Shown one piece after another: positions 44,620-55,986 of a stretch of 64,000 nt of DNA. Both the position numbers and the translations under genes were made by a program. Every line of letters starts with the position of its first letter. Position 1 is the stretch's first letter. Location of the stretch: NCBI GenBank assembly GCA_018136815.1, contig CM030934.1, positions 119,268-183,267 on the forward strand, written 5' to 3'. The notes under the pieces were generated by a model that worked only from the letters and a program-made list of their open reading frames with translations, did no database searches and was not told the origin of the DNA. Source of the DNA: Isochrysis galbana (taxonomy: Eukaryota; Haptophyta; Isochrysidales; Isochrysidaceae).

Positions 44620-47219
44620 CTACTGGGCCGGACGGAGAACAACCATCGTGCGGAGGCGGCGGTGGACTTCTGGGTCGTTACCACACTCGCCACTGCCACC
44701 TTCGCAGAGAAAACGAATGTACGGTTGGCAAACGACGGGGTTATGAGCTCCGTCGCCCGTGCCATACTTCCACAGGTCTGCTTCGGGCGTACCAGATGGA
44801 GCCCGGGGACGAAAGGCGCAGTACGCGCAGCCGTTGGCGTCGGTCCACTCCTTGACGTCGCGGTCTAAGTCGTCGAGACGCGGCGCCGTCATGGTGGCAT
44901 CCGAGGGACGGCAGCGCGTGAGCGCAGCGCGAAGGGCCGGGTGACCCGCGTAACGAGAAATTTGCCAGAAACGGGCTCGTGCTCGAGACCAAGCTAGCTG
45001 GATCCCATTCCGAGAGGCCCGAATCGGCCGGAAGCCCAAGGCCGTTCGGAGGGGATCACATTGGCGACGAGAAGACGTGCTTTTGCCGAGAGGACGGTCA
45101 AGAAGTGCGTCCGGTAACGGAGACGATGCGGAGTAATTCGTAGGCGGAGGCGGAGCCCGACGATTGTCAGCGCCAGTCGCCTTGCGGTTCGAGTTGTTGT
45201 TTTGCGATTTTAATGCCTCGGCCACCGCTGCTTGGACGGCGGCGACCATCGAAGCCGTAGTGTCCGCGGGGTTAGAGGCAGCCTTAGCAACCTTGGCGGT
45301 CTTGGTGGACTTGGAAGTAGTCGCCGGCGGCGTCACGGCGGCGACCGCGACCGACGTCTGTTGTTGGCTAGCACGGGCTTGTTCGTACGGCTCAGGTAGC
45401 GCTGGCAGAGGTTGACGCACGAAAGGGCCGAGCGAGGGAGCTCGTGGTTCTCGACGCGGAAGCGAGTCTTTGCAAGACACTCGCCAAACTTGGTCGCGTT
45501 ATCCACGCCGCGAGCCGCGTCGACCTTGTCGTTCCGAATGATGGACTCGAATCGTTGATTGATATCGTGCGACATGTTTGGGTGGTCCCAGACCGTCGTG
45601 GCATCCACCTTCGCGTCACCCATCTTGCGGACGTACGCGCGCACCAAATTCTTGGATAACTCTAAGAGATCGGAGCCGGCTTCACGGGCTACGAGCCTGT
45701 CCCACTCCATGGAGGCGGAGTCTTTGGCGAAGCCGGGCACGTTGGCCGCGAAGGTGGCGTCGCACTTGCGGAGAAGCACGTCGCAGGCCAGCGGGGTTGA
45801 GAGAGAGGACCGGGTCTTCGGCGAGATCGAGGAGGAAGGCGTAGATCCTTTGGTTGCCGGTGGTGCACAAGTTGGCGGCCGCTAGCAAGGATGTAAAGAT
45901 TTCACGGTGGTCGCAGCCGAGCGAGAGGGCGCGCTCGAGCGGCTTGATGAAGGACAGACGAAAATCATTCCAGGAGGTGGCCGCTGTCTGGACGTTGTCC
46001 GAGGCCAGGCCCTTCGGGAACTTGATCTCGGAAAGCTCTTTGCCCATTCGGACTTGGTGATGGAGGGTGCGGTCGAGGAAGAAGCGGCTCCGAGCCCACT
46101 TGGTCACGTGCTCCTTCTCGAAAAACACGCGGTAGTGCCAAACATTGCCGGCTCGAGAGAGGCCGCCGTTGAGAATGGCGTGGATGAGCTCGAAATCGTC
46201 GGACTTCCTGTAGAGAGAGGCTACCTCGTAGGCGGCATCCTCAAACAGTTGGCCCCACGAGGCTAGGATGACCTCTCGCTCAGAAGCATCACCGGCGAGG
46301 CTTGGATCGACGGGATGGCGCCGAGCCGCCGGATTTGGAAGCGAGCGGAGGCCCGCGACGGTGGGTGGAGGTTGGGGATCAGAAACAGGCTCGGCGGACG
46401 TGACAGGAACGGGCGTATTGAATACGGGATCGGAATTCGAATTCGGCGGAACGGAGAACGGCGCGGCGGGCAAAGGTTGAGAGGGGACTCAACCGAGGCC
46501 GGAGGGGCACCAATGGAGTTGTCTCCTTCTTCCACAAGCGGTGGCGAAGTTTCGACTCGAGGAGAAGTCGTAGTGCCCGCTTGGCCTTGTAGAATGCTGA
46601 GTATCGCGTTGAAGGTAGACCCCACCTCCCGCTGAAATTCTTCGTGGCGTTGGGCGGCTTGGAGGGTAGAGGATCAAGGCGGTCGACAGCGCCGCGGAGA
46701 GCCTCAATCTGGACTTGTTGGTCCATGATTTGGGCGGCGCCGACGGTGGCGGTCGGAGGTGGAACGAAGTTACGCTTGGGGTACGAGTACGTCGACGGGG
46801 GTGGAACAAACTCTTCATTTGGTGGGGCTCGAAAGGAGGAGGGACCGGACGGAACCACATCATCTTCAGCACCAACCACAGAGGGATTGAGAGAGGAAGG
46901 AACACTTGGCAAAGGATCAGCAAAAGAAAGGAGAGGAAAGGCCGCCGGTGGAGCAACGGACGAGGCGAGAGGACCCATTCCAGCTCCAGTTGACGGGGTG
47001 TGAGTAGAGGCCCGAGGAGGCGGCGGAACTTCGACCGTCGGCGCGGAGAGGCGAGAGGAGGGGAGAACTGGCTCGGAAAGACTCTCTTTTGAAGAAGGGA
47101 GGGGTCCACAAGGCTCTCTTCCCGGGAGACTTCGACCCGTACGATTCGAGAACCGAAGAAGAAGAGACGGGCTCATGACGCGGGGACAATGAAGATTTCT
47201 CGAGGGGAGAACTCGACAT
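44620..47219 (-). pseudogene. Chromovirus gag region of copy 2
   Basis: A Ser/Pro-rich leader starting MSSSPLEKSSLSP is followed by a capsid-like helical part (WGQLFEDAAYEVASLYRKS, ERALSLGCDHREIFTSLL) at about 46.3-45.7 kb. Near 44.65-44.85 kb lies a Cys/His cluster (CAYC, then H-x4-C, then CEGGSGEC and H). It takes the place where nucleocapsid zinc knuckles usually stand, but its spacing differs from the usual CCHC. The region is broken in several places. Confidence 0.7.
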
Positions 47220-47258
47220 GGCGACCGGAGCCGAAGGCGCGAGCGAAGATTTTGTGCT

Positions 47259-48640
47259 TGTCAGAGCAAGGCTGATCTCACTCTTGGAGATTGCCTGCGA
47301 GGGCGCGCCGGCAGCTAGCGCGGAACGCGGTTCTTGTGGGGAGCTCATGGAGCTTCTCGGGGGTGACTACGGGCATGGTGATCGACGCACGACGCACGAC
47401 GCACGCACGGAGCACGGTGGGCGCGGAAGTGCGAAAGGAGGCTTGTGGGAGGTGGTGGCAGGGACTGGGGTGGCTCAGGCGCGTGCTTGACTTGTATTGA
47501 CTCGTTGACTGGGGTATAGACTCGGGAACTCGGGGGGACTCGCTTGGGAACACGGTGGGACTCGACGAAGTTGCTAAAAAATCACTCACAAGAAACCAAA
47601 CCAAGTCCTTGGGCTCAGAAACTAACGTAAACACTCCGGAATCATACGATAAACAACCCCTCCCCGCGCGGCGAAGGCTGAGTCGCGATCGCTCGTCATG
47701 CGCGAAGATATACGGAAAGAGAGCGCATAACTACGCCACCGAAGGGTTCGAACTATCGTTAAAGTGGAACTCGTCCGCTGAAGCCAACGCGGAGGGTCGA
47801 GGAGGATCCAAACTCGCGCGGGGGAAGAAGGCGATGTGCGGAGAGACCTTCTAGACAAGCGACGAGCAAGGGGCGACGAAACAAGACGCGAGACGCGAGG
47901 CGCGTGCCATTCGTTTTGCCTTTCTTTCATCGAAACCGCGACGAAACTAACATTAAACGTCGGTGCCCCCTCCGCGAGGATCGCGAAGAAGAACGGACGA
48001 GATGGAGGCAATCATCGAAGGAACCGCGAGAGAATCGAAGCGAGGGGGGGAACAACGACGGCCGGAGGAAACGAACCGCGCGCGGGGGAGAAGAGAACCT
48101 CGCGCGGGGGGGGGGGATTAATATAACGGCCGGAGGCGACGGACGGCACGCCGAGGGAAAGAACCTGCCGCGGGGGGGGCGAGGGACCGAGGGCACGGCG
48201 GGGCAGCGTGGGAGGGCGCGAGGCCGATCTCGGAGCGAGATCGCGTCCTTTCCCTCGCGGAGCGCGGAGAGACCCCCCACGAGATATCTTGGGACCGGAG
48301 AATGTTTTGGACGAATCTTCTTGCCGTCGGCCGAGGAGAGGCGGACGAGAGAGAGAGAGAGAGAGAGAGAGAGTCTCGCAGAGCGACTGCAGAACGAGAA
48401 GTCGAAGTCATGCCGGTTTATTACCTTAAACGAGCCAACAATTATAGTAACAGCAAAAACAAAATTCGAATCGCAAATTTCGAGACCAAAACCTGCAAAC
48501 CTGGACTTGAGACCATGGGGAATCCGAATCTGTGTGTCTTGTGCGTCAGTGGCAACACGGGGAACTGTTCAATTGTAATTGTGAGCGCGTATTACCTAAT
48601 ATTCAGCCTTCACAGCCTTCAGATGGGCAGGAATACAACN
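47259..48640 (-). repeat. 5' LTR of chromovirus copy 2
   Basis: The LTR is almost full length and aligns throughout with 6605-7988. Its last base falls in the N run. The (GA)n run near 48349-48372 is the complement of the CT run in copy 1. The bases just inside the LTR (AGCACAAAATC on the minus strand) do not match the initiator-Met tRNA primer site common in Ty3/gypsy elements. Confidence 0.9.
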
Positions 48641-48739
48641 NNNNNNNNNNNNNNNNNNNNNNNNNNNNNNNNNNNNNNNNNNNNNNNNNNNNNNNNNNNN
48701 NNNNNNNNNNNNNNNNNNNNNNNNNNNNNNNNNNNNNNN
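48640..48739. other. Assembly gap, 100 N
   Basis: This is a second 100-N placeholder. It stands exactly at the outer end of an LTR and removes the 5' end of the CS-domain gene. Confidence 0.99.
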
Positions 48740-50503
48740 ACGCCCTCTCAAAGGCGGTAAAAGCGGGCCGTGTGGGCGCGGCGCCTGCCGTGCCGCACCT
48801 CAATCCGTGCAACTGGTCGCAGACGGAAGACTCACTCGTTGTCAAGCTGTCCATTCCATCGGGCACAACTTCCTCAGAGGTGTCCGTCAGCTTCGATGTC
48901 AATTCGGTAGAGGTGAAGGTGAAAGGCGAGCCGTCATCGCTTTGCGGCAGGCTACAAGGCATCATCAAGGCCGCAGACAGCTTCTGGGAGTTGGAGCGCG
49001 CGCCGCCACCCGATCCCGCCATGTTCGCTGAGCGCGAAGACCAGCGGGAACCCGACACAATTCTGGTCACGCTCGTTAAGGCCAAGGCCGGAGTGGACTG
49101 GACAGCACTCTTTGCAGACGGTGTGGGCATGTCAGCCAAGAAGGAGAAGCCGCCACCGCCGCCCGAGCCGCCCAAACCGTCGGCGCCCAAGGCCGGCAGC
49201 AAGAATCCAGGCATCGGGTTCGTGCAACGCAAACTCCGTTTTGACAAACAGCCGGCGGGTAGCGATGGGCGCATGGGCCGGGACGCACAAGCTAGAGGTA
49301 GTGCCGGCTCAGGTGGTCCAATGCCCACGCGGCCCGCGCGTGATCAATGGGACTGTGAACGAGCGCATTTTTTGTGGCGCGAGGGGTGCCTGATGCTCGA
49401 GAGTGAGGCAGATTCGCCTCCGGATATTGAAGGGCACGGCGCCGGGTCTGGTGGCGGGCCCCCTTTCTGGTGGCGCGAGTCGGCCGAACACTTCTACATC
49501 TTTGCCCGAACTCGACGTGGGTTTGACGCGTCCACCATGGACCTAGACGTGCGCGAGACCTCGGTGGACCTCGAGATTGACGGCATCGCCACCCCTTGGT
49601 GTGGCACACTGTGCGGTCGTACTAATCCCTCAGGATACTCTGTAGAAGTGGTGCCGGCAGGCGTATGCGAGCCGCCCTCGCTCTCCACATCCGAAGCAAT
49701 GCAAGCTGTCGGCGGGCCGCACGACCCCGGGAATGCGCCATGGGCTGTCCTGAAGCTCTGCCTGGAGAAGCAGAGGCATGGAGAAGGCTCGCGCTATTGG
49801 CGCGCACCATTCACTGACCTGCTGCGCTTGGTGGATGGGCGCGACATGACTGCCGGCTATCCGTCGCGCGGCGCGCTCCTTGATACACCGCAAGGCGGCT
49901 GGGAGCTGGCGCAAAGTTCGCGCGACTTTGAGGTACTCATCCCGCTCTCGTCCCTGGTGTTCCATGGACCCGAGGACGCTGACAGGTTCCTTCGCGTGGC
50001 CGTGACGACGAATAGTATCAACGTACACGTGGCGGGAAGGCCGGATGCGCCGCTGCTCGCCGGGGAAACCTTTGGTCGGTTGGTTGTGGGTGAGCTATGC
50101 GATTGAACTCCCACCGCGCGGCAGCGTCTTCCCCTGATGCCCCTGAAGTTGGCCTGCCAAGCGCGTGCTGGGTGCATGCCATCATCATTTGATGCCGCGC
50201 CACGGTGGAGGAACCCGGCCTCCTCGGCTGCCCCCCCCCCCCCCCCCCCCGGCATTTCGCCGTGTGCTCACTCTCCACCGCGTTGCACTCGCGGCGTTCT
50301 TGTCCCTCTCACGCCCACTCCTCACTATTGCAATGGATTGCGCAACTTTCGCAGGTGAGTGCACTTGGAAGCTTTCCCAGTCGAGGTACAAGGACAAGAA
50401 GGGGGCGCCACTCTGGCAGATGCAGATCACGCTCGTCAAAGATGCAGCCACTTCAGGTGTCGGCGGGCATTGGCCGGAGCTCTTCCGTGTGGAGCATATC
50501 TGA
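48740..50503 (+). CDS. Multi-CS-domain (p23/NudC-like) protein, 5' end lost in gap
   Basis: Exon 48740-50089 is open from the gap. It splices through a 265-bp GT-AG intron to exon 50355-50503 in phase 1, ending WPELFRVEHI. The first CS domain begins NPCNWSQTEDSLVVKLSIP, continues VEVKVKGE and DSFWELE, and ends DWTALFADG; the beta-sandwich pattern and W-x-Q-T-x-x-x-V signature fit p23/NudC folds. After a Pro/Lys-rich linker come two weaker CS-like units (WWRESAEHFYIFARTR with VDLEIDG, and VLIPLSSLVF with a last strand in exon 2, TWKLSQSRY). CS domains act as co-chaperone modules, often with Hsp90 or dynein regulators. The intron holds a 20-base C run at 50231-50250. Confidence 0.8.
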
Positions 50504-51010
50504 CGTTACCTAAGCCATCGTCACAATTAGGACGGTACCCATCGGGCTAGCGGCGATACGACCATTCGACGCAGTACGACGAGGCGCCAGGGTGAGGCTC
50601 ATGCTCCTGAGGCGGTCTGTCGATAGCATCCATTGAATAGGAATGGGCGTTGGAAAGCGATGGCGATGGATTCGAATGATGTGGATGTGGCGACTGCGGC
50701 GCCAAGTTCCATGGCTCGCTTGTGATGGTAGTCATTAGCGTAGCAGTATTTATTTATGTTGTGGTCACGTGGAGAGCCGCCCCCTAGGTGTGACTTGTGG
50801 AGTTGGTGAGGTGGATCTGTGCGAGGCTGTGGTTATGGGTTATGGGTCTGTAACATGGGATGAATGATGCATGGGGCGAGAGGGGCGGGAGGACCGACCG
50901 GAGGCGACACGGGAAGGGAGCACACGGGCCGGTACCGGCGAATCGTGAGCCGGCATGACGAGGGAGAACGGTACGGGGACAAAGGGGGTGACACAAGGAC
51001 CGATCGTCCG
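50504..51010. other. Intergenic
   Basis: I see no gene or repeat of note in this interval. Confidence 0.5.
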
Positions 51011-51458
51011 CCTAGTTGCTCCATCAGCCTAATATTAGGTCCTGATATCATGATATAAGGTCCACCACCCCTGATACCTGATATTAGGTCATCCATGTAT
51101 AAGTATAACTTTCAAAGGAAAAAGAATAGTTCGCACTATCCGACGACATCACATATACAGGCTGCGCCCAGGACAAGGAGAAGGAGGTAGGTAGGGTGAG
51201 GAAAGCTCCCGGGCCCCCCTTTCATAATCACCACCCTAGAAAAACTAGCAGCCCAGACGCCCAGACACGCAGTGCAGGAAGGAGGTCTCTGTACTAAAAC
51301 TAAATATAAATAACACCATTAGCCATTAGATCTCATTACTATTATTACACTACCATATTATAACATTAGTAACCTGATATGAGGACCTGATATTAGGTCC
51401 TGATATGAGGTGTAAGGTCGCCGAGACCTGACGACCTGACACCTGACGGAGCAACTGG
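51011..51458. mobile_element. MITE with 9-bp target duplication
   Basis: The 448-bp AT-rich element has inverted ends: CCTAGTTGCTCCATCAG on the left and the complement of CCAGTTGCTCCGTCAG on the right. It is flanked by GATCGTCCG (51002-51010) and GATCGTCTG (51459-51467), a 9-bp duplication with one mismatch. Inside, near both ends, CCTGATATTAGGTC and variants recur. There is no transposase. A 9-bp duplication fits Mutator-like elements, but the ends are too short to name the superfamily. Confidence 0.65.
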
Positions 51459-51479
51459 GATCGTCTGTCACGGTGGGGG

Positions 51480-51541
51480 TGGCGGCAGGAGAGGAGGGGA
51501 GCGCGGCGCGCGCTCCATGACCCTATCTTCTTAAAGATAGT
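51480..51541 (-). repeat. LINE 5'-end relic with hairpin leader
   Basis: On the minus strand a hairpin (CTATCTT, loop TAAG, AAGATAG; 51540-51523) stands 4 bp before ATGGAGCGCGCGCCGCGC (ATG at 51518). This is the same arrangement and first codons as the LINE ORF1 at 25889, with a different stem sequence. Confidence 0.55.
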
Positions 51542-51778
51542 TGAGACCCTCGTGGATACGGTCGGACGTCGGACGAGCGTTGGAAGCCTCGGCTCCGCGA
51601 TGGGCCGTCAGCTTCCTACGATTCAATTGCTGTAGTCTAGGTGTCGAGGCCTTGCCCGCGACAGCTTCTACGGTGGGCCGTCGGCTTCAGCTTCTACGAT
51701 CTACCATCGGGCAAGTACATTTTACATTCTAAGTCTCGGGACGCGCGTGGGCTCTCTCTCTGTCGCGGGCAAGACACG

Positions 51779-51782
<4 letters not shown>

Positions 51783-51813
<31 letters not shown>

Positions 51814-51856
51814 TCTCTCTCTCCCTCCCTCTCTCTCTCTCCCTCCCTCTCTCTCT

Positions 51857-51937
<81 letters not shown>

Positions 51938-52012
51938 TCTCTCTCTCCCCACCTCCCCCTCTCTCTCTCATCCCTCTCTCTCTCTCCCCTTCCCCCCCTC
52001 TCTCTCTCTCAC
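51783..52012 (+). repeat. (CT)n microsatellite
   Basis: A CT repeat of about 230 bp, broken by C-rich steps, lies upstream of the F-box gene on its sense strand. The pyrimidine-rich character continues to the start codon at 52306. It produces spurious Ser/Leu-rich or Arg/Glu-rich frames. Confidence 0.9.
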
Positions 52013-52305
52013 CATCCGTCGAAATAAAGGATATACACCCCCCCTTCTCTACTTCTCTTCCGAGTGGCGCCTCGGAAGCTCTCTCTCCTCATCTCTCTTT
52101 CTCTCCCTCCCTCCCTCTGGAATCTCTCTCTTTCTCCCGTCTTCCATCGGGGGCGCTCGAGCTCCCCCCTAAAGAAGTCTCCCCTTCTCCCCCCAATTTC
52201 TTCAGTGAAACCGTTCTCTTATCCACGTATTCCTTCCCTGAGCCTCGCACCACCCCCCGCCCGTCCCCCTTCTCTCCGCTCCCTCCCTCTCTCTCGTTCT
52301 CTCCA

Positions 52306-55300
52306 ATGTCCTCCTCTCCCGACCCTCCCTCTCTCTCCTCCCCACACGCAGGCCACGACTGGCTATGTGCCTTACCCCCAGACACTCTTCACCTCATCCT
52401 CTCCTTCTGCGCCCCTTCCTACTCGCTCTCTGCCCACGGAGCCCTGCTCCCCCCACCTATCTCATCCACGTGCCGCTCCTTCCTCTCAGCCTGTGAGACA
52501 GAGAGGGCCCTACGCCTCTCTGCGCTGCGCTTACAGCACGGCGCGACGCACGAAGGGGTGCTCCTCACCGACCCACAACACTCCGTTCCGCATTCACCCG
52601 TGGCAAACCCAGAGCAGACGGAGATGCTCGTAGCGCGCCGAGAGGGAGTCGCAGAGCGAGGAATCGAGCTCTCTGCGATCGCTCTCGAGCGCGGCGCGGG
52701 GCGAGACGGGGCGCTTGTCCCTGCCTCACCACCCGGGAAGACTGGTGAAGCCACGGCAGGCCAGGGGGAGCGGGTGGAGGTGGCGCCCGCCGCCAAACTC
52801 GGCTGGAACGAGTTGCTTGCGCGAGTCGAGCGCTTCCGCCCGCGTGCGCTCGTGATTGAGGAGTGCAACGTGCGCGCGGGCGAGATGAGCCGACTGCGAA
52901 CGCTTCTGCCATTCTCCACGCTCGCAATCATGCGATGTCATTCGGCCGGTGGCGTTCTGCGCGTCCTCCTCGACGCATCCTCTCTTGGCGAGCCGCAGCA
53001 TGGTGGGCGCACTGGCCATCGAGAAGCGGACACGTCGATTCGTGAGGGCGACCTGGCCATGGATCCGAGGAGCTGCAACTCGGCGACATTTGCCACGACT
53101 CCTGCCACACATGCGCTCCTGCTGACTGGCGCGGTAGATCCCATACCGACTGAGGCGCCACTCGCAGCATTCGCATCCCTGCGGCTGCTCTGCCTGTGTG
53201 AGAGCGTGCTTCGGCTTGAATGGCTCGGCCGTGCCCTCCCGGCAATGTGGGCTCTCCGCGCACTCTTCTTGGGTGGGAGCGTCATCACGGGGATTCCCGC
53301 TCAGAGCACCGCCCCGTTTATCTGGCCGTCAGAGTCCGCCGCCATAACCGACGCAAAACAGTCTCCGTCAGGCTCAGCATCGGCGGCAACCAACAGCCAG
53401 CTCAGACTGGTTGAGGTGACCTTTCTTGAGTCCAACTTTGTTGATGCGCTCCGCCTTGCCTTCCCCAACGCTGAGATTGTAGATTTGTGCCAGTACAGTG
53501 AAGGCTCACTTGACGCTCTTTCAAACAAAGTAGAGCGGCTCATCGCCCTTGGCGGAGGCGAGACAACTGTGGACAGTCACGCAAATGTGGCCAGGGGGAA
53601 CGGCGCTTTCGCCCCCGCCGCTGTGCGCCAGGCTTGTCTGAGCACCGTCGCCAAGTCGCCAGCGTACTTCGCCGGCGTGTCAACAGCGGCGACGCTCGCC
53701 GTTCGTGCCGCTGCGCAGTGCAGACTTGGCGGCCGTGGCCAGACGCCCTTACACCACGCCACCCTTGACGGACGAGTCGAGCAGATGCGCGGGCTCTTGC
53801 GTCTAGGTGCATCCGCTCTCACGAAGGTGCGCCGAGCGCGTGACCCATGCGACCTAACGCCGCCGTTTGCACAGCCGCCGCCAAGCTGGCCCCTCCACGA
53901 GCAGCTTCGGCCCTTCTCATCGTTGTTCCACCCGCACCGGCACTCACTGGCAGGATCAACGAGGCTGCACCGCCCTCCACCGCGCCGTGTGGACCGGGGA
54001 TTACGATGCCATCACACTGTTGCTCCAGCATACTGCCTTTGGGTGCCTAAACGTTGCCGATGCTAATGGCTCGCCGGAACTCGCACCGCTCCTTGAAGAA
54101 GACCGGGTAGTGAATGAGGCCAGAGAGCACTCACACAGCAGCTCCGCCCGCAAGACCATCTCTGCCAGCTCGGACGACGAGATGGCGTCCGAAGGACTTG
54201 TCTACGTCCAACCGCTACAAGATGTAGAAGCGGCAGTGGCTGAGGCGGCATTCCACACAGGCGGCCTCTCACTTGGTCCTAGAAAGAGGATCCGTTGGCC
54301 TCTGCCCATCGCTCATCCCGCTGAGTTGTCAAAGCTGCTAACTACACCCAATCACGCAATGGAGACGCCCATTTACCTTTGTGCCCTTCGCGGCCATGCG
54401 CTGTGTTGTGCCTTGCTTTTGGACGCGGGCGGCGATGAACTGTTCCTCAACGCAACCTACCACGACGGTTGGACACCCATCCATGCTGCCATCATAAGCC
54501 GTTCGACGCCTCTTCTGGCCATGCTACTCGAACGAGGTGCCGCAGCCTGCCAACCCACCGCTCCCTCGCCAATTGCTTGCGAGAGGCCTTGCTTGCGGCC
54601 GCGTGCGCACACGCCTTGTGCAATGCGCGCAGTGCTCCTCACCTTCGTTTTGCCCTCCTCGTCACGTTAGGCTTTACGTCGCGTGTCGATGAGGCCAACA
54701 AATTTGGGCAGACGCCTCTGCACATCGCCGCCCGCCTTGGCTTGGCCGCCGCCACCGCAAAGCTCTTGTCGGCAGGAGCGTCCACCTCACATCGGGAAGA
54801 GCAGGGCCGAACGCCACGTCAGGTAAGCAGTGGCCTGTTTGATGCACCCTGTGGCTAGAGATCTGATCTTCCATGTGCCAATGCGCGCCAGGCAGAGGGG
54901 TAAGCTCGACGCCCTCGCCTATTCCACGCAGGTGGCGGAGCGAATGGGACATTCGGAAGTAGCGGCGATGATCGCCGAGGCCACCCGTATGCGCGAGCAG
55001 CAAAAGGCCGCAAGAGCTCAGCGAGCATCGCGAACGGAGCCGCACACACACGAGCAAACGCGTGTGAAGAGAAAGGCCACAAGGGCAAGGCGGAAGCAGC
55101 CCAGCTTTCGTGCCGCCGCTCCCACAGTTGCTGCTACGAGTGCCCGCCAGCCACACCACGATGTTGGGCAGCCCTCGCATCACCACAGTGCCATCTCTCG
55201 CGTTCCAAATAGGCGCGAGGCCTCCGCCCACTCCGGTCAAGCTCGACCGCGCCACCCCCATTCACAAAGCTCCCTCAACCCACAAGCGCCCATCTTCACA

Positions 55301-55318
55301 CCCGCTGCTCGGCGATGA
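52306..55318 (+). CDS. F-box and ankyrin-repeat protein
   Basis: Exon 1, 52306-53826, opens with an F-box-like helix (LPPDTLHLILSFCAP, residues 23-37) and a CRSFLSACE segment. An irregular leucine-rich part follows (LRLLCLCESVLRLEWLG, LRALFLGGSVI). Ankyrin repeats start with GQTPLHHATLDGRVEQMRG and continue in exon 2 from 53954 (GCTALHRAVWTGDYDAI), then YHDGWTPIHAAI, and FGQTPLHIAARLG before the donor at 54822. The last exon, 54932-55318, completes the final repeat (VAERMGHSEVAAMIAEA) and adds a basic tail. The frame changes between about 54530 and 54600, by a very short intron or a sequence error. F-box proteins recruit substrates to SCF ubiquitin ligases; the ankyrin part would bind the target. 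A different frame (to 55559) could be the true C-terminus. Confidence 0.78.
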
Positions 55319-55945
55319 ACTGTTGGGTGCACGTCATCGGCGCGTGCTCCTCTCCGGTCGATCTCGGCCTCTTCAACCGAAGGCCTCGCTTGCTACCCTC
55401 AAAGTTTCTTTCAGTATCCCTCGTGATGGTAGCGTGCCGCCAGCCAAGCGCCATCGGCCAAGGCCAATTCAAGCGACGCGAATTCCAATCTCCAAATTTC
55501 TGCACGTCGCAGATGCAGATGCCTACCACCTGCGCTTTGTGTCACAGCCGGCCGGCTGAACGACCGACTTCATGGCTCGATTGCGTAATCTTATTCTTTG
55601 CAACAACATTGCCTCTAGGCAAGTGCATAGTAAGTGTAGAGTATAGCACGTACGCGAATACTATGTAATGTTAGTTAGGTGCGTATCGATGCGCTCGGAG
55701 CGCGCTAGCGCTATAACCGAGAGCAACGCAAAACACCCGCGAAATTTGGGTGGAGCGGGCCCGAAACTTAGTCGAAATGCGTGCGAAGTTTGGGCGGGCG
55801 TCCAAAACGAAACTTTGGCCTGGGCCAACTCCGGGCTCTTGGCGCCGTGCGATCGGCCCGCGCAGCGATTTGTCTTGTTGTCGATCGCGCTGGCAGGTGT
55901 CATGACGACGGCGGGGACCCATGGGGGGAGTCTGGGACCCAACGG
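55319..55945. other. Intergenic
   Basis: Apart from an alternative last-exon frame ending at 55559, no gene is supported here. Confidence 0.4.
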
Positions 55946-55986
55946 GCGGCGGCTGGATTTTCGTAGATCGTGAGGTCGCTTGGACT
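55946..55986 (+). repeat. Short chromovirus-like snippet
   Basis: About 40 bp (GCGGCGGCTGGATTTTCG, then GTGAGGTC and TTGGACT) match the linker part of chromovirus copy 2 at 44240-44280 with only a few differences. It is too long to be chance in this composition, but too short to say how it arrived. Confidence 0.5.

Larger units (their letters stand above)
35971..48640 (-). mobile_element. Ty3/gypsy chromovirus, copy 2 (inverted, broken)
   Basis: This is a second copy of the element at 1-7988, in opposite orientation, about 12.7 kb long. It includes the 5' LTR and gag part that are missing from the window for copy 1. Order on the minus strand: LTR (48640-47259), gag region (about 47.2-44.6 kb), Ser/Pro-rich linker, methyltransferase domain, protease, RT, RNase H, integrase, chromodomain (ending 36425), a purine-rich tract and a short LTR piece (36168-35971). 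Protein and LTR similarity to copy 1 is very high, so it is young, yet the coding part is broken in about ten places. The outer edge of its 5' LTR coincides with the second assembly gap. Confidence 0.93.

Noticed and set aside
51641-52172. Ser/Leu/Pro-rich and Arg/Glu-rich frames of 76-141 codons
   Set aside because: They are produced by the (CT)n microsatellite and read open in several frames on both strands.
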